From Piper betle (lineage: Eukaryota > Streptophyta > Magnoliopsida > Piperales > Piperaceae): 64,000 bases of DNA. The stretch is taken from NCBI GenBank assembly GCA_033002965.1, contig JAURVB010006402.1:1-64000 (forward strand). Direction: 5' to 3'. A program made the translations under genes and the position numbers. Under the pieces are notes generated by a model. That model saw nothing but the letters and a program-made list of their open reading frames with translations. It was not told where the DNA came from and searched no databases. Numbering within the stretch: position 1 is the first letter of the stretch; every line of letters begins with the position of its first letter. Shown piece by piece: positions 47,301 through 64,000 of the stretch.

Positions 47301-49276
47301 GACCTAAATAAGGTTTAAAAGTGGGAGATTTGACCTATCAAAATAATATAATAATAATAATAATAATAGATTAAATTAGTGCAGCATCCTGTCTAATTTA
47401 TATAATGTGATTGTTTGTAATTAAATACTGCAAATGTATTTTTATTACTAAAAAAGAGATCAAAAATTGCGTTTGAATAAAATATAAGAGATTAATCAAA
47501 ATATAATAAAAATAAAAAACTAAATTATTATAATTATCTATCTTTTTATTCAATTTAATAATATTTTTAAGAATAAAATTTATATTTTAGATATTAAATT
47601 ATTATAATTTATTATTATCTTTTAAAATGACAGGTATGACGGGAGCCGGACGGAGGAGCATGCTGACGCTGGCATTGCGGATGACCGACAACTTTTGTGC
47701 CGGAGTATGCGGCTCCGGTAACCATGCTTGGGACAAGATATGTGGTGGTGGTGCCGGCGACGATGTTCAGGTGATGACACGGAAGAGTGTGGACAGCCCT
47801 GGGGAGCCGCCGGGGGTGGTGCTTAGTGTGGCCACCTCAGTGTGGCTCCCGACCACCCCACAGCGTCTTTTCGCCTTCCTGCGCGACGAGCGGCTCCGAT
47901 CGGAGTGGGACATTCTCTCCAACGGCGGACCCATGCAGGAGATGGCTCACATTGCCAAAGGCCCAGACCCGGCCAACTGCGTTTCCCTTCTCCGTTCCAG
48001 TGTAAGGGTTTCAATTTTTAACTTTTTTTTATTAATTGTTTCTTTCATATCAGTATATATTTTTTAAAAAATAATAATTGAATAATTCATTTTTGCTAGC
48101 TAGTTGAACATGTTTAAGAGTTGGTAATTAACAATAGAAAATTTATACATGTTGTCAAAATTTTACTTGTAAATGTTGCTTATATTTATTGCATAGTATT
48201 CTATAAAGTTTGTTCCCATTTCTCCCAGTGGAGAATGAGAGTATTAAAGCAAATAATTTTTTCACAGAATTCATTTGGTAAATTTTATTAAATATAATTG
48301 ATAAATTATTTTTTTGTAATTAGAACTTGAACTTCTACCCTTAATCATCAAAAAGACAATAAAGCTGAAACACCCAAATGAAAATATAACATTGTTAATA
48401 AATTTATAAATGTTGTTTTAGTTACTTATATTTCCGATGACATGAAGTCTACATCTAATTCTGACTTACACTATTATCTTGCATTCTTAGAACTGTTTCA
48501 TTCCCCAACTAAAATGACGTGATATAGAAGATTAGAAGTGCCTAATGCTTGACCCATGCGATTGATCATAGCAAATTGATAATCGAGTAGTCAATTTTAC
48601 GTTAATATAGGTTTAGTGAATATGTATCTGTTATGATACATGTTATTAAATATATTTAATGGGAAAAAATTAAGATGAATTACACCTAGCTTGTATGGGC
48701 TACACGTCTGTACCTCTAATTTGTATAGTTTTTTATGAAGGGAATATAGTGTAGAAGTATGATTTATTTTTAAATTTTAAAAAATATAATAGCTGAAAGA
48801 TATTTTAAAATTGATTTTTATTATAACTATAATAGGATTTGTGACTCTTAAATATGTTATTATTATTTTTATTTTATATAAAACAGGCTACGAACGCCGA
48901 CCAAGGGAGCATGCTAATACTACAAGAGACGTGCATGGACGCGTCAAGTGCACTGGTGGTGTATGCGCCGGTGGACATCCTGGCCATGCACGTCGTCATG
49001 AACGGCGGCGATTCCGACTGCGTCGCCCTCCTTCCCTCTGGCTTTGCCATTGTCCCCGATGGCCCCGTTACCATCCATCCACCCTCAGCGGCCACCATAG
49101 ACCCCGCCTCCCCTCCCGAGGCCAGCACCGGCGGCTCCCTCCTCACCGTCGCTTTCCAAGTCCTCGTTAACAGCCAGCCCACGGCCAAATTGACGGTGGA
49201 ATCGGTCGACACGGTCAGCAACCTCATTACCTGCACCGTCCAAAAGATCAAAGCTGCCCTCCAGTGCGAGAATTGA
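44322..49276 (+). CDS. Class IV HD-Zip transcription factor (HD-START), ANL2/HDG-like, nine exons
   Basis: Predicted nuclear DNA-binding protein of about 788 residues. HD-Zip IV factors control epidermis, cuticle, trichome and anthocyanin genes through L1-box sites. Exons: 44322-44497, 44580-44829, 44932-45049, 45315-45890, 45972-46073, 46184-46396, 47092-47263, 47634-48001, 48887-49276. Order of parts: MNFGELL start; acidic [16 protein letters not shown]; homeodomain about residues 127-185 ([29 protein letters not shown]); leucine zipper with the class IV CxxC loop (MCGGCGG); START domain from about residue 290 ([18 protein letters not shown]); conserved C terminus ending [14 protein letters not shown]. 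Two homopolymer losses break the frame: CCCC at 44476-44479 (five C give SPGLSLAL) and GGGGG at 44626-44630 (six G join both halves of exon 2). START and homeodomain residues look intact, so the gene is probably functional. Confidence 0.93.
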
Positions 49277-49802
49277 ATCGGAATTATATGAGTTTTTGAA
49301 TGTAGTAGAGAAATTGCAGAGTCAAGAACGAACCGCGCGTAGAACCCTTGCAGGGTGGTAAAGGTATTGATGGAGTGTTCTTTTAGCACCTGGCAAGGGT
49401 GGTGGTTCGGCATTGACTCTAACTGCGAGAGTTACCATGAACAAGGCTGCCAACCGAAATCTACGAAGAACCCACAAATTCAAATGACATACCAGACTCA
49501 GAAATGTGATCAGTTTATACAGTTTGTAGTTATCCCTCCGTGATTTTAGCTCATGTAAGATCATCACATGGATGATGAACCGTATATGTTACTGTACCTC
49601 CATTAATTATTTTTTTAGTCCAGGTGTCTGGTGAAATATTCACCAAGTTCTCAAATATGTTATTGTTATTTACGTTATTAGTGCAAAATCATTATCTGGG
49701 TAGGATGGATGTTTAAGAGATTGGACAAGGGAAGGGAGGTAGAGGACGAATCTGGTTAGGTTTTTGCAGGGTTCATTTGGCTGCTTCCCTTGTCCTAAAG
49801 CA

Positions 49803-49860
49803 GCATTCAATGGTCCACTGCATTGAATGCCTGGCCGGTAGGGTGCAGGGGGCATTAAAT
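49803..49860. promoter_or_regulatory. Cluster of L1-box-like words downstream of the HD-Zip gene
   Basis: GCATTCAATG (49803), GCATTGAATGC (near 49819) and GCATTAAATG (near 49851) lie within 58 bases. HD-Zip IV proteins bind TAAATGYA and the near-palindrome GCATTAAATGC. Binding here is an inference from word similarity only. Confidence 0.3.
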
Positions 49861-51352
49861 GGGGAATGGAAAAGAGGAGAGAAGATAGAGACGAGAGATG
49901 GGAAGGACAGAGAAGAGGTAGACTTTCGTAGGGTGTTAAAAGAAAGTGAAAAGTTCTTGCAGGGATTTGACTCGGGGTGGCTCCTCCTTTTTTAATCGTT
50001 TTTGCTATTTTATGTTTATGTTTATGTAATTTGTATGTATGTAATTATAATATCTAGTTAGATAGAGAATATTTTGAATGGGTGATGTATTTTTGTGATT
50101 ATGAAGTGTAGTTCTGCTCGCGTTGGGCCAGCGTGCAGGTAATTTAGCCAACAAGAGATATTAATTTTTTTGAAAAATACAAATAATTTTTAGGTTTTTT
50201 TAAATTTGATGCAAGTATGAAATAATTAACGAATTATAATTTTATTGTACGTAATTAGTGCATGGACTTTGCAGGATTATTACTTTTTGTAGATTGGTTC
50301 TATTATCACAAAGCTGTTCTAAAATCAATCCACAGTGAATCCCCACTTGGCGGGGTTGTTAGGATTGGATCTCTTTCTTAGGCAGTACATCAAGTATATG
50401 CTGGGATAGATCCGAAGAGACCACTTCTGGTGAACTTGTCTTAGATCGGGATCTTTTGGCTCAATTTAATATATGTATGCATGCATGTGAAAAGAGGAGG
50501 GGAGGTTGGCTTTGATAACTAGGTCAGATGATGACGATGACAAGGGGATGATTCACGGGGAGTTTGGTTGGCCTTATGTCCCCACTCATATGGCAGTGTA
50601 CTGTACCTACCATGACTTGTGATCAGCTTGTGACCTGCCATTTGAACAGGTTATAATTTCTTTCATATCATTTCATTAAAATTTTTTAGGATATACAAAT
50701 TTCTATCATTTCAACTTCTCTTGGAAAGATTTTGAAGATGGTATGAACTTGTTCATTAATTTATATTGATTGAAGATGGTAGGAAATAGGAAAGGTATCT
50801 CTTAATTGATGTCAAATTGGTATTCAAATTTTGCAGCTAAAAACAATTCTAGAAATGAGCTTGTGAGATTCGTATTGGGTTTTTTGCATTATTAATGAAC
50901 TAGAAATTCAGGTGATATTGTAATTATAATTTTAAGATTTTTTTAAATTTTAAGACCTCTAATTGATGGTTTTATGAGTTAAATTTCCTGGATGACTCCA
51001 GTTTCATAAATTTTATGATTAACTCTATGGGTCAAGAAATATGAAACATGTTATTTTTTAGTTTTAATTAAACCAATATTTTAAATTAATATAAATCATA
51101 TATTTATCATTTTAAAAAACAATACATACTAATTTTATATAAACTACTAAATTACAAAATAGTGCAAATGATTTCTAGTAGGTTTAACTCCGAACTCCAA
51201 AATCGATTCCACACATTGAAGTTGTAGAATATTTATGAAAATGCTTGATAGCCAATGAGTCATAGCTGTTTTGAGCCTGCTGGTGGAAAAGGATTGACAA
51301 TATGCATACATTTAGAATCTATTTTATAATAAAAATTTTATAACAATGAGAA

Positions 51353-51413
51353 AACACACACACATAGACACACACACATATATATATATATACACACACA
51401 CTTATATATATAT
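51353..51413. repeat. Compound (CA)n/(TA)n microsatellite
   Basis: Alternating CACA and TATA blocks immediately before the minisatellite. Confidence 0.85.
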
Positions 51414-51453
51414 GAATGGAAAATATAATTCTAAATGATCTACTCCTAGTGGC

Positions 51454-51818
51454 ATTAAGCTCACCATACAAATTTGGAAGTTGAAACTTCAAATTAATCA
51501 CTATGACTAAATAGTACTTAAAAAAATTATTGAACTGATATCATCAAAAATAAACTTGTAGAATGCCAATCCACATTAAGCTCACCATACAAATTTGGAA
51601 GTTGAAACTTCAAATTAATCACTACGACTGAATAGTACTTAAAAAAATTATTGAACTGATATCATCAAAAATAAAATTGTAGAATGGCAATCCACATTAA
51701 GCTCACCATACAAATTTGGAAGTTGAAACTTCAAATTAATCACTATGACTAAGTAGTACTTAAAAAAATTATTGGACTGATATCATCAAATATAAACTTG
51801 TAGAATGGCAATCCACAT
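51454..51818 (+). repeat. Minisatellite, three 121-bp units
   Basis: Three almost identical units begin ATTAAGCTCACCATACAAAT at 51454, 51575 and 51696, with a constant period of 121 and only a few substitutions. Each carries the imperfect palindrome AATTTGGAAGTTGAAACTTC followed by AAATT. Confidence 0.92.
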
Positions 51819-54048
51819 GTCATTCAACACATTATAAATCAAAACCAGTCTGAAACTTTGACAAATCAACTCATTCTTAAATCGACCCAATTCATTATTT
51901 TTCACAGATGTTACAATCAGCAACTTTGACAAACATGCATGCATTGATACCATTCCAATTTCATGCAGGAAAACAAGCTCCGTGGACCACCTAGAGGCTC
52001 AAGAACAGCAGGACAAAGAAAAACATAGAGAGAAAAAAGATTTAAGTTAACTAGCCGAAAGCAACATGTCACTGTATAGAACTCACAAGAAATGACAGCA
52101 AGCAGACAATGGGGTTTCAGTGGGTAGGCAGGACGATTAAATATGAAGAACAATTACGTGTCCAGCATACCCTTTTGGGGGGAGAGAAACACCGTGAAGA
52201 GGAAGATGCGGAGTAGGTTTGGCACGTTGATAAGAGCTTTGGAATATGAAGCCAAGGAATTTTCCAAGCAAGACTTTTAGCATTCATTACTTGGATATTC
52301 CAGAATACTCACAAAGGAAGGAATACCAACGGAGCATTAATGGGTTCTCACTGATTGGAGAATGCTGTGAATTGTTTGCAGCATTCAATACTACTCGTAG
52401 AATGCTGCAAGGATGACGAGTTATATAAATAGATGGAGTTAATATTGGTAATATTGTTTGATGCAAGTATGGATATTTGCAGACGCATCATGAATTTTTC
52501 TTCTTATATTTTTGGTGGTTAGCTAGTTGAATTATATATCTAGTTAGGACAGTGGGATACATATATATATAATTGTCACCAACTTGGAGTTTTTGACAGT
52601 TGCAGCTAACATTCAATCTCTCAAACCTTGACTCTGAAATTAAATATCATTGCTTCACATCACCACCTTGGCCGAGTAGCATATAGCTAGGGTAAATAAA
52701 ATTTATGAAAGGACTGTCTTTGAAGAACTAAAACTGAATGTGAAAGTTCTCGCCTGTTAAACTTAAGTTAGCTTGTAAACTTTGCATCGTTCGATTTACG
52801 ACTCCATGTAAAATGTTCGTCTTAAAGAGAAGATAATCACTTGTAGGTCTTACAATTTTTATTTTTATTTGTTGTAAGGCCCAATTATTTGTAAGATATG
52901 TGTAATATCCAGGAATTATGCAAAGAAAATTTCATATTAAGTAATCAAACAACCAAAACGAGCGTACTACCCGATTAGCAGGCATGTGATATACAGTAAA
53001 CCCTTAGCAATTATCAAATTAGTGTAAATCACCTTAATTAATGGTGTTTTTAAAAATAATTATAATAATTAAGTTAATCTTCTCTAATTAAGGTATTGAC
53101 AACGATCCAGACATCCCTGGGGTCAAGAAGACATTATATACACCTATTGAAACATTTGAAGGAGTCAATAAATTAGTATAAAAAATTTGAAGAAGTCAAT
53201 AAATTAGACTCCATGCAATTTAAGGCATTAGAATACAAGTAGACTCTATACAATTTAAGTTCTTAGAAACACAAGAACAAAATATATGCAATGAACTTAT
53301 TTATATTTTTTCACTTGTTTTTATAACATGATTTAATGTTGGCGGTGACTATATAAACAACACTCTCACATCAATAGACACTTTTAGTTATCTTTTCTAC
53401 ATTACTTTCATAATCACAATTTTTTTAATTATTTTTTTCTACATAATGTGGCTAATCTAGACCATTCTGATCCAGTTGTTTGTAGTTAGAATAGCCGTCA
53501 ATAATTTCTTTATTTTTAATATTTGATAAGGACCATTTTAATAATTGGACGACCTATATTTAATTAGCTAAAAAAGTTTCCTGGACCATTACCCAATAAA
53601 ATTTTACTCTTAAAATAATTATCAAAGCCACATAACTATTTATTTATGTGCTTTCTCCTTCCATTTCAAATGTCAAACCTACATTGGTAAATGACCACAT
53701 GATATATCTATCTTTATTGTACATAATTGACCTTTTCTTATTATCCTCTAATAATGCCCATCGATTTTGGAACCTTGTAGTCAAATGTACATATTCAATG
53801 AGACAAAACATTATCTGTTATAGTAGACTCCACCAATAGTGCAAAAATTGTCACTTAGTATTTGCATTCAAAGGGCAGGCCCATCGTTTAATGGTACAAC
53901 ATCTGCATGAACCGTCTCTCTATGATAAGACTAAGAGAAACTAATCTTTGTATGAACCTAACTTTGTTTTAAATAAAGCCTGTGAAGGATATAAGTTGTA
54001 TAATTTATTTGTTTTTACGTGTCTGTTGAAATGACTTGAAAGTTGTAA

Positions 54049-54153
54049 GCTCCTCCGAGTGGAGACGCCAATGGGGACGCCAAGGATCCCCAGCGTGGAT
54101 CCTTGACGATCAGATGGGCGTTCCCATCGGCGTCTTCTAGTGGAGGAGGAAGC
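54049..54153. mobile_element. 105-bp hairpin element (short MITE-like)
   Basis: The two ends are inverted copies: left CTCCTCCGAGTGGAGACGCC then AATGGGGACGCC, right the complement of CTCCTCCACTAGAAGACGCC then GATGGGAACGCC. The centre is a second inverted repeat, CAAGGATCC-CCAGCGT-GGATCCTTG. The transcript of either strand would fold into one long, nearly paired hairpin. It is GC-rich in AT-rich surroundings. No clear target duplication was identified. Confidence 0.7.
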
Positions 54154-55368
54154 AAAAAATTTTCCATTTTCAAATAAATGGGAGTCATTGATTAAAATGA
54201 GGATATATTATGCAATCCTCCCTGGCATTTTGTTGTCCCTCAACTGCCCATAGTTAGGTTTTTCTTTTATTTTTTATTTTTTATCCTTTTTTTATTTGTA
54301 AGAAAAGTTATTCATACTAAATTCTATCAACTTTGTGAAAATTGCTTGGTTAGGTTTCAAACTCTCACTAAATCCGGCTAAATTCTCAGTTCGACAGCAC
54401 ATTATTTGTCAAAATTATAAAATTTATCACTCATTGTATTGTATTTACTTTACCAATTTCGAAAATTGAGATTAGGGTTTTGTTCCCTTCCAACTTTATA
54501 ACTCCCGTTAATTTTTTAAATTAAACAAATGCAGCCTTTATGTAGCGTTCGGTTGTGTTAGTTGAATATATTTTATCAACAAAATAAATAATAATAACAT
54601 TAGTGGAAAAAGTAACTAACCTAGGAAGATAAGATAGAATTAACTAAACTCGCAACATTTTAAAGGGAACTATTAATAATTTTTTTCTAAAACGCCGGGC
54701 AAAAGGCTCGAGCTCGGGTGCCTTTAATCAGCTCTCTCTACTTTCTCCCTTCTACTATTGTCCTTGTTCCCTCACTCCCTCCATATTACACCGCCCTCGC
54801 CCCTCCGCAGTCCTTCGCCTCCTTCGCATCCCTCCTTAAATGGGCCTACATTTAAGAGGCCCATTGAACCCTTAATGGGCCGAACAAAAAAGCCCACGCA
54901 GAGCAGCAAGCGGATATTTCGCTTCCTAGGACCACAATTCCGCAAAACAAGGCACCCTGCCAATCCGAAATCTCCGATCCGAACCGTCCGATCTCCATCT
55001 GACGGTCCAAAACGTATCCGACCAATAGTACGGACGACATAGAAATGATTGGAGGAGAACCCCCTTTGACCATTGACCCGTCGGAGCAGTTGTACCACGC
55101 CCCCCAAAAACGGAGCTCCGACGACGGCGGCGGCGACGAACGAAGAACGCCGCCTTACAAAAGGAAAACAAAGATTCGATCTTTTTCGATTTTTTGATCT
55201 CGATCCGCCTGTTCTTCGCCGCGGATTGTCGATCGGCGCCGCTCGGTGGTGATTTTGAGTGTCTTCTTGCGCACTTTGGTGCGGTTCTTGGCCGGAAAAG
55301 GTCGTTTCTTTAGGGATTGTTGGGGGGGGGCGGGTTGGAGAAGGTAGTTGGTGGCTGGAAGAGAAGCC
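54154..55368 (+). promoter_or_regulatory. Upstream region and leader of the GSK3-like gene
   Basis: From about 54700 the composition turns GC- and CT-rich (CTCTCTCTACTTTCTCCCTTC near 54731), typical of a plant core promoter and leader. No good TATA word lies at the expected spacing. The open frames here on both strands do not resemble known proteins. A run of nine G lies at 55322-55330. Confidence 0.4.
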
Positions 55369-60770
<5,402 letters not shown>

Positions 60771-62000
60771 AAGGAAGCTCATTGTCAGCATAAGTCTTAG
60801 TGGGTATACATGCTTTAGAGAGGCGCAACATCTAGCTCACTCTGTGAGGAAGCAACCAGGCAGCAGCTTTTAGATCCTTGTTCATGCTACCCCGGAAGGA
60901 TTCTTGGTTCATCACTCAGGAATCTCTTTTGCAATTGTTCGTTTGGCTGATGATAGTAGTGAAGTATGAGCACAACATTCGGCCAAGGAGGGATGCAAAT
61001 GTTCTCTACATCGTCTGTTACCGACAATTTCAAATCAAATTGAAATAAAAGTGATTAGATTTAACCACACCGTTTTCGTATTGAAATAATGTTGTTTTGA
61101 AATGATTGTGGATGAAGCCTTGTTGTTATTGCCTTACCGGTTTACCGTTTTGTTTATTTTTAAGTAAAAAGATAATTATATTAATTAATATTAATGAAAA
61201 GTAGTATTATTAATATGTTTAATCAAATTTTATATTAATATATCTTTTTAAAAGTTGGCTTAACATAAATATATAGACCAATTTGTACTAAATCTATGAT
61301 GTTAGGAACGTGTGTTGTTGAAGACTTGAAAAGCAAATGGTCAGAAAAGTAGTAAATGGTATGATACCAATTAATGATCGAAAAAATTGGCTAATAATAA
61401 TTACAAATACCTTCTACCTCATTCCAATTAATGATCAAAAAAATTTGTGAATAATAATTGTATATACCTTCTACCTCGTCGTAGCTAACTCCCCGCCTAA
61501 TTTTAAAATGGTATAGTTGTTACTTTCGGTCCAACAACTCGAACCCTAATAAAATAATATACATGGAATAATTAAATTATAACTAATAATGTAATAATTA
61601 ACACTTATTTAACTAACATGAATGACAACAATTAATTTCAATAAGTGCAAAAAATAATTATTCCAATTACTTATAATTTATCTATGATAGTAAATAATAT
61701 TAATAATCAACAAAAATATTATATCCGGTCCAACTTTGACTAATGTAGTGGTAAATAACTAATCCCCATGAATCGTACTAAGGTTTCACTCCCAATAATA
61801 TATAACCAAGTAATAATATCTAATTGAATAAATAATATTATTTAATTGGAAGTCCAATTGAAGGGCATGCAGTGTTGTTTCATCAAAAAGCTCACTCTTA
61901 GCTAGTTATTACATGCACAGATAATTCAACGTTAGTGATAAAATTACGAAGTACGTATAATAATAATAATAATCAAATAAAAAGTCGCAAGCAGGAGTTT
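60771..62000. other. 3' flank of the GSK3 gene and AT-rich spacer
   Basis: The first 300 bases are probable 3' untranslated sequence. After 61080 the DNA is AT-rich with no gene. A 33-base phrase is doubled near 61367 and 61426 (CCAATTAATGATC repeated with the following TACCTTCTACCTC). Confidence 0.45.
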
Positions 62001-62049
62001 ACGCCAAACTCATATTCCAAGAGACCAACTTACCTGTTGGAAAAAATTA

Positions 62050-64000
62050 TCATCTATGATTATGAACATTGCTCTTTCCTTCATTAGGAGATAGTACATC
62101 TATTCTCCGCCAAGGCTCCAGTGTCAAAGTGTGTATTAGGCTAAGTCGGTTCACAATTCTTTGAACCTACTTTTTTGTGGGATGAGTCTTATATCTCTAA
62201 CTATATATTAATTAGATAAGTAATGCCCCAGATGTGTACACTTACACAAATGCCTGAAATCTTACCTCTCACCCAACTAATCAATGACTCGTAATTAAAT
62301 ATCATAGAAGCTATACATACCTTGAATATATAAGCTATTCTCTCAAACTGGCTCGTAAGTGATTCTTAAAATGGTAAAGTATATATTAATATGAATAATT
62401 ACATGTAATGCAATAACATGAGATACATACACAAATAACTCTCAACAACATACACAAACTCATCTTTGAGCATATCTACACAATCAAAACATATGTTATA
62501 TATAACCCCATTAACAACATCAAATAATCATAATTAAAATATTAAATATTATTAAATATTTAAGTTAATAAACATTTAAATTTACTTGAATGTCAAACAA
62601 CCAAGGCCGAATGCTCTGCTTCGTGGCACTCAAGGATTCTTCAAATTTTCAAGATGTGTAATTTACATTTTGTTTAGTTCCTGAGCGCTCGGACATTTGG
62701 CCAATTTTTAAACTTCCTAATTTTTTTACAAATCTCATTTCTTTTTTATGCATTTATCAACTAAATTTGATTTTTTTTCATCCCAACAAGTTCCTATGAT
62801 GATTCTAAATATACCCAAGATAGATTTTCAGCAATTTAGCCATTATTAATAAATCTACAATTAAAGCATATATTCAAATATTTTACAACTAAAAATTTAT
62901 AAATCATGCATAAAAGTTGATCTAACCCAAACAAATCATTTAATTATCAAATTAAATTATCACAAAGGCATATGAAACTTCATAAAACATGATACTATAA
63001 TAAATCTATAAGCATTCATCATGAATTAAATAAACTAATCTAGGTAATTTTTATAAAACATGCATACAACAAGAATTACATACAAAAATTCGTCATTTTT
63101 CTTAATCAAACACACATATAACAAATCTAAACCTTATGAATTCATTATACAACACAATCCTTTATAAAAGAATCAAAGTCCCTAATCCCTCCTCTTGAGA
63201 AATCATTCAAATTCATTCAAAATTTACATAATTATAATACATGGATATCTTAAACATGAATATTACACGAAACCATAGTGATTTAATAGAGGGAATCAAG
63301 AAAAGAAAACAAAACATACCAAAATTTAGTCACTGCCTCGTCTCCTCCAACATCAGAAAATTTTTAGATAGAGAGGGATCAACCTTTCTTTTAGGCATAT
63401 ACCCTAGTTAACATAGTTAAGTCGGGATATTTTGGGTATTCCACTCCAAGTAATTAATAAAAATCTAAATACAGTTGTATTTATTTAAACGAGATACTTA
63501 CCACTTAACTCCACCATAATTAAAAGTTTTAAATCTTCAAAATACTATTCCAAACTTACATATTCACCATAATTTTGTCACATTAAAGTTCTCCTATTTT
63601 ATGGACTTGTAAAAAGTTAATTTTACCGTTCCCGTCATATGTATAATAATTTGGTCATTAGGTCACTCAAAATAGTCATAACTCAATCTCTAAAACTCTA
63701 TTTTATTGATTTTTTTATTGGATTCCTTAGGATATCTAATTTTCGCATCCTAAAATTGCAGAATTTTCTAACGCACATTCCAAAAGATAAATTTTTTTGA
63801 AAATGATGTGTTTGAGTTAATCGATATAAACCAACTCGGTTAATTTATTTAATCAATAAAACTTTGACCCAACCTATGATCTCAGAGTAGCCTCACTGTT
63901 GCACCTCGACTTAGCCTTAAGGATCGATTAGTTCATAGGTATCATTTTAATAATCAAGCTTATCCTAAATTCAAATCGAATATATGAACTTTCAAAAAGT
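62050..64000 (+). mobile_element. Probable partial LTR related to copies 1-3, cut by the window end
   Basis: Near the end, 'TTGACCCAACCTATGATCTC' followed by 'AGAGTAGCCTCACTGTTGCA' and 'GATCGATTAGTTC' parallels the last part of the 4380-7070 block ('TTGACCCATCGCTCATAACG', 'GGTTAGCCTCAACTCAGCA', 'GACTAGTTCG'). No reading frame is present and the left end was not located, so extent and family are tentative. Confidence 0.35.

Larger units (their letters stand above)
49277..54048. other. Spacer between the HD-Zip and GSK3 genes
   Basis: No conserved protein is found. The HD-Zip 3' flank has an L1-box-like cluster (49803-49860). Further on are a CA/TA microsatellite (51353-51413), a 121-bp minisatellite (51454-51818) and an isolated good TATA word (TTATATAAATAG near 52422) with no gene recognisable after it. 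Confidence 0.5.

Noticed and set aside
53880..53930. tRNA-like words CATCGTTTAATGGTACAAC
   Set aside because: Resembles a D-arm but no anticodon stem, T-loop or acceptor pairing follows.

Overview
This is a plant nuclear window. Genes are split into many short exons by AT-rich introns with GT-AG borders, and they sit in AT-rich intergenic DNA full of retrotransposon and MITE remains. The first exons of the COP9 subunit, IQD and HD-Zip genes are very GC-rich and then fall to ordinary composition, a 5'-to-3' gradient typical of monocots. I therefore lean to a monocot, probably not a grass, but cannot name the species. No bacterial-type system, CRISPR array, rRNA or convincing tRNA is present.

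Layout. 0-8 kb: two long solo-LTR-like blocks in opposite orientation (20-3273 minus, 4380-7070 plus), each followed by a copy of the same AT-rich segment. 8.3-10.9 kb: a CYP87A-type cytochrome P450 with nine exons. 11.8-12.5 kb: a non-autonomous hAT element with a perfect 8-bp target duplication. 12.6-16.6 kb: COP9 signalosome subunit 1 (CSN1/FUS6), six exons. 16.6-23 kb: repeat-rich spacer. 23.0-26.9 kb: an IQD calmodulin-binding scaffold protein. 29.4-31.1 kb: a ribosomal protein L24 pseudogene that kept its introns. 31-43 kb: gene-free DNA with a third solo LTR (38397-40862, perfect 5-bp duplication) and AT-rich MITEs. 43.3-49.3 kb: a class IV HD-Zip (HD-START) transcription factor with a GA-rich leader and a probable leader intron. 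49.3-54.7 kb: spacer with a 121-bp minisatellite and a 105-bp hairpin element. 55.4-60.8 kb: a GSK3/SHAGGY-like kinase with thirteen coding exons and a repeat-built first intron. 62-64 kb: probably part of a fourth related LTR running off the window.

All five genes read on the plus strand and belong to unrelated pathways: P450 oxidation, light/ubiquitin signalling, calmodulin/microtubule scaffolding, epidermal transcription, and GSK3 signalling. They are ordinary eukaryotic neighbours, not a cluster. Two patterns stand out. First, every one of the five otherwise intact genes needs at least one 1-nt correction, or in the IQD gene an unresolved frame change; where placed, the lesion is a homopolymer run one base too short. 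This points to systematic assembly or sequencing error rather than five independent pseudogenes. Second, the first introns of CSN1, IQD and the GSK3 kinase are each built from diverged local tandem repeats; the GSK3 one is rich in GATYTG words like those linked to intron-mediated enhancement.
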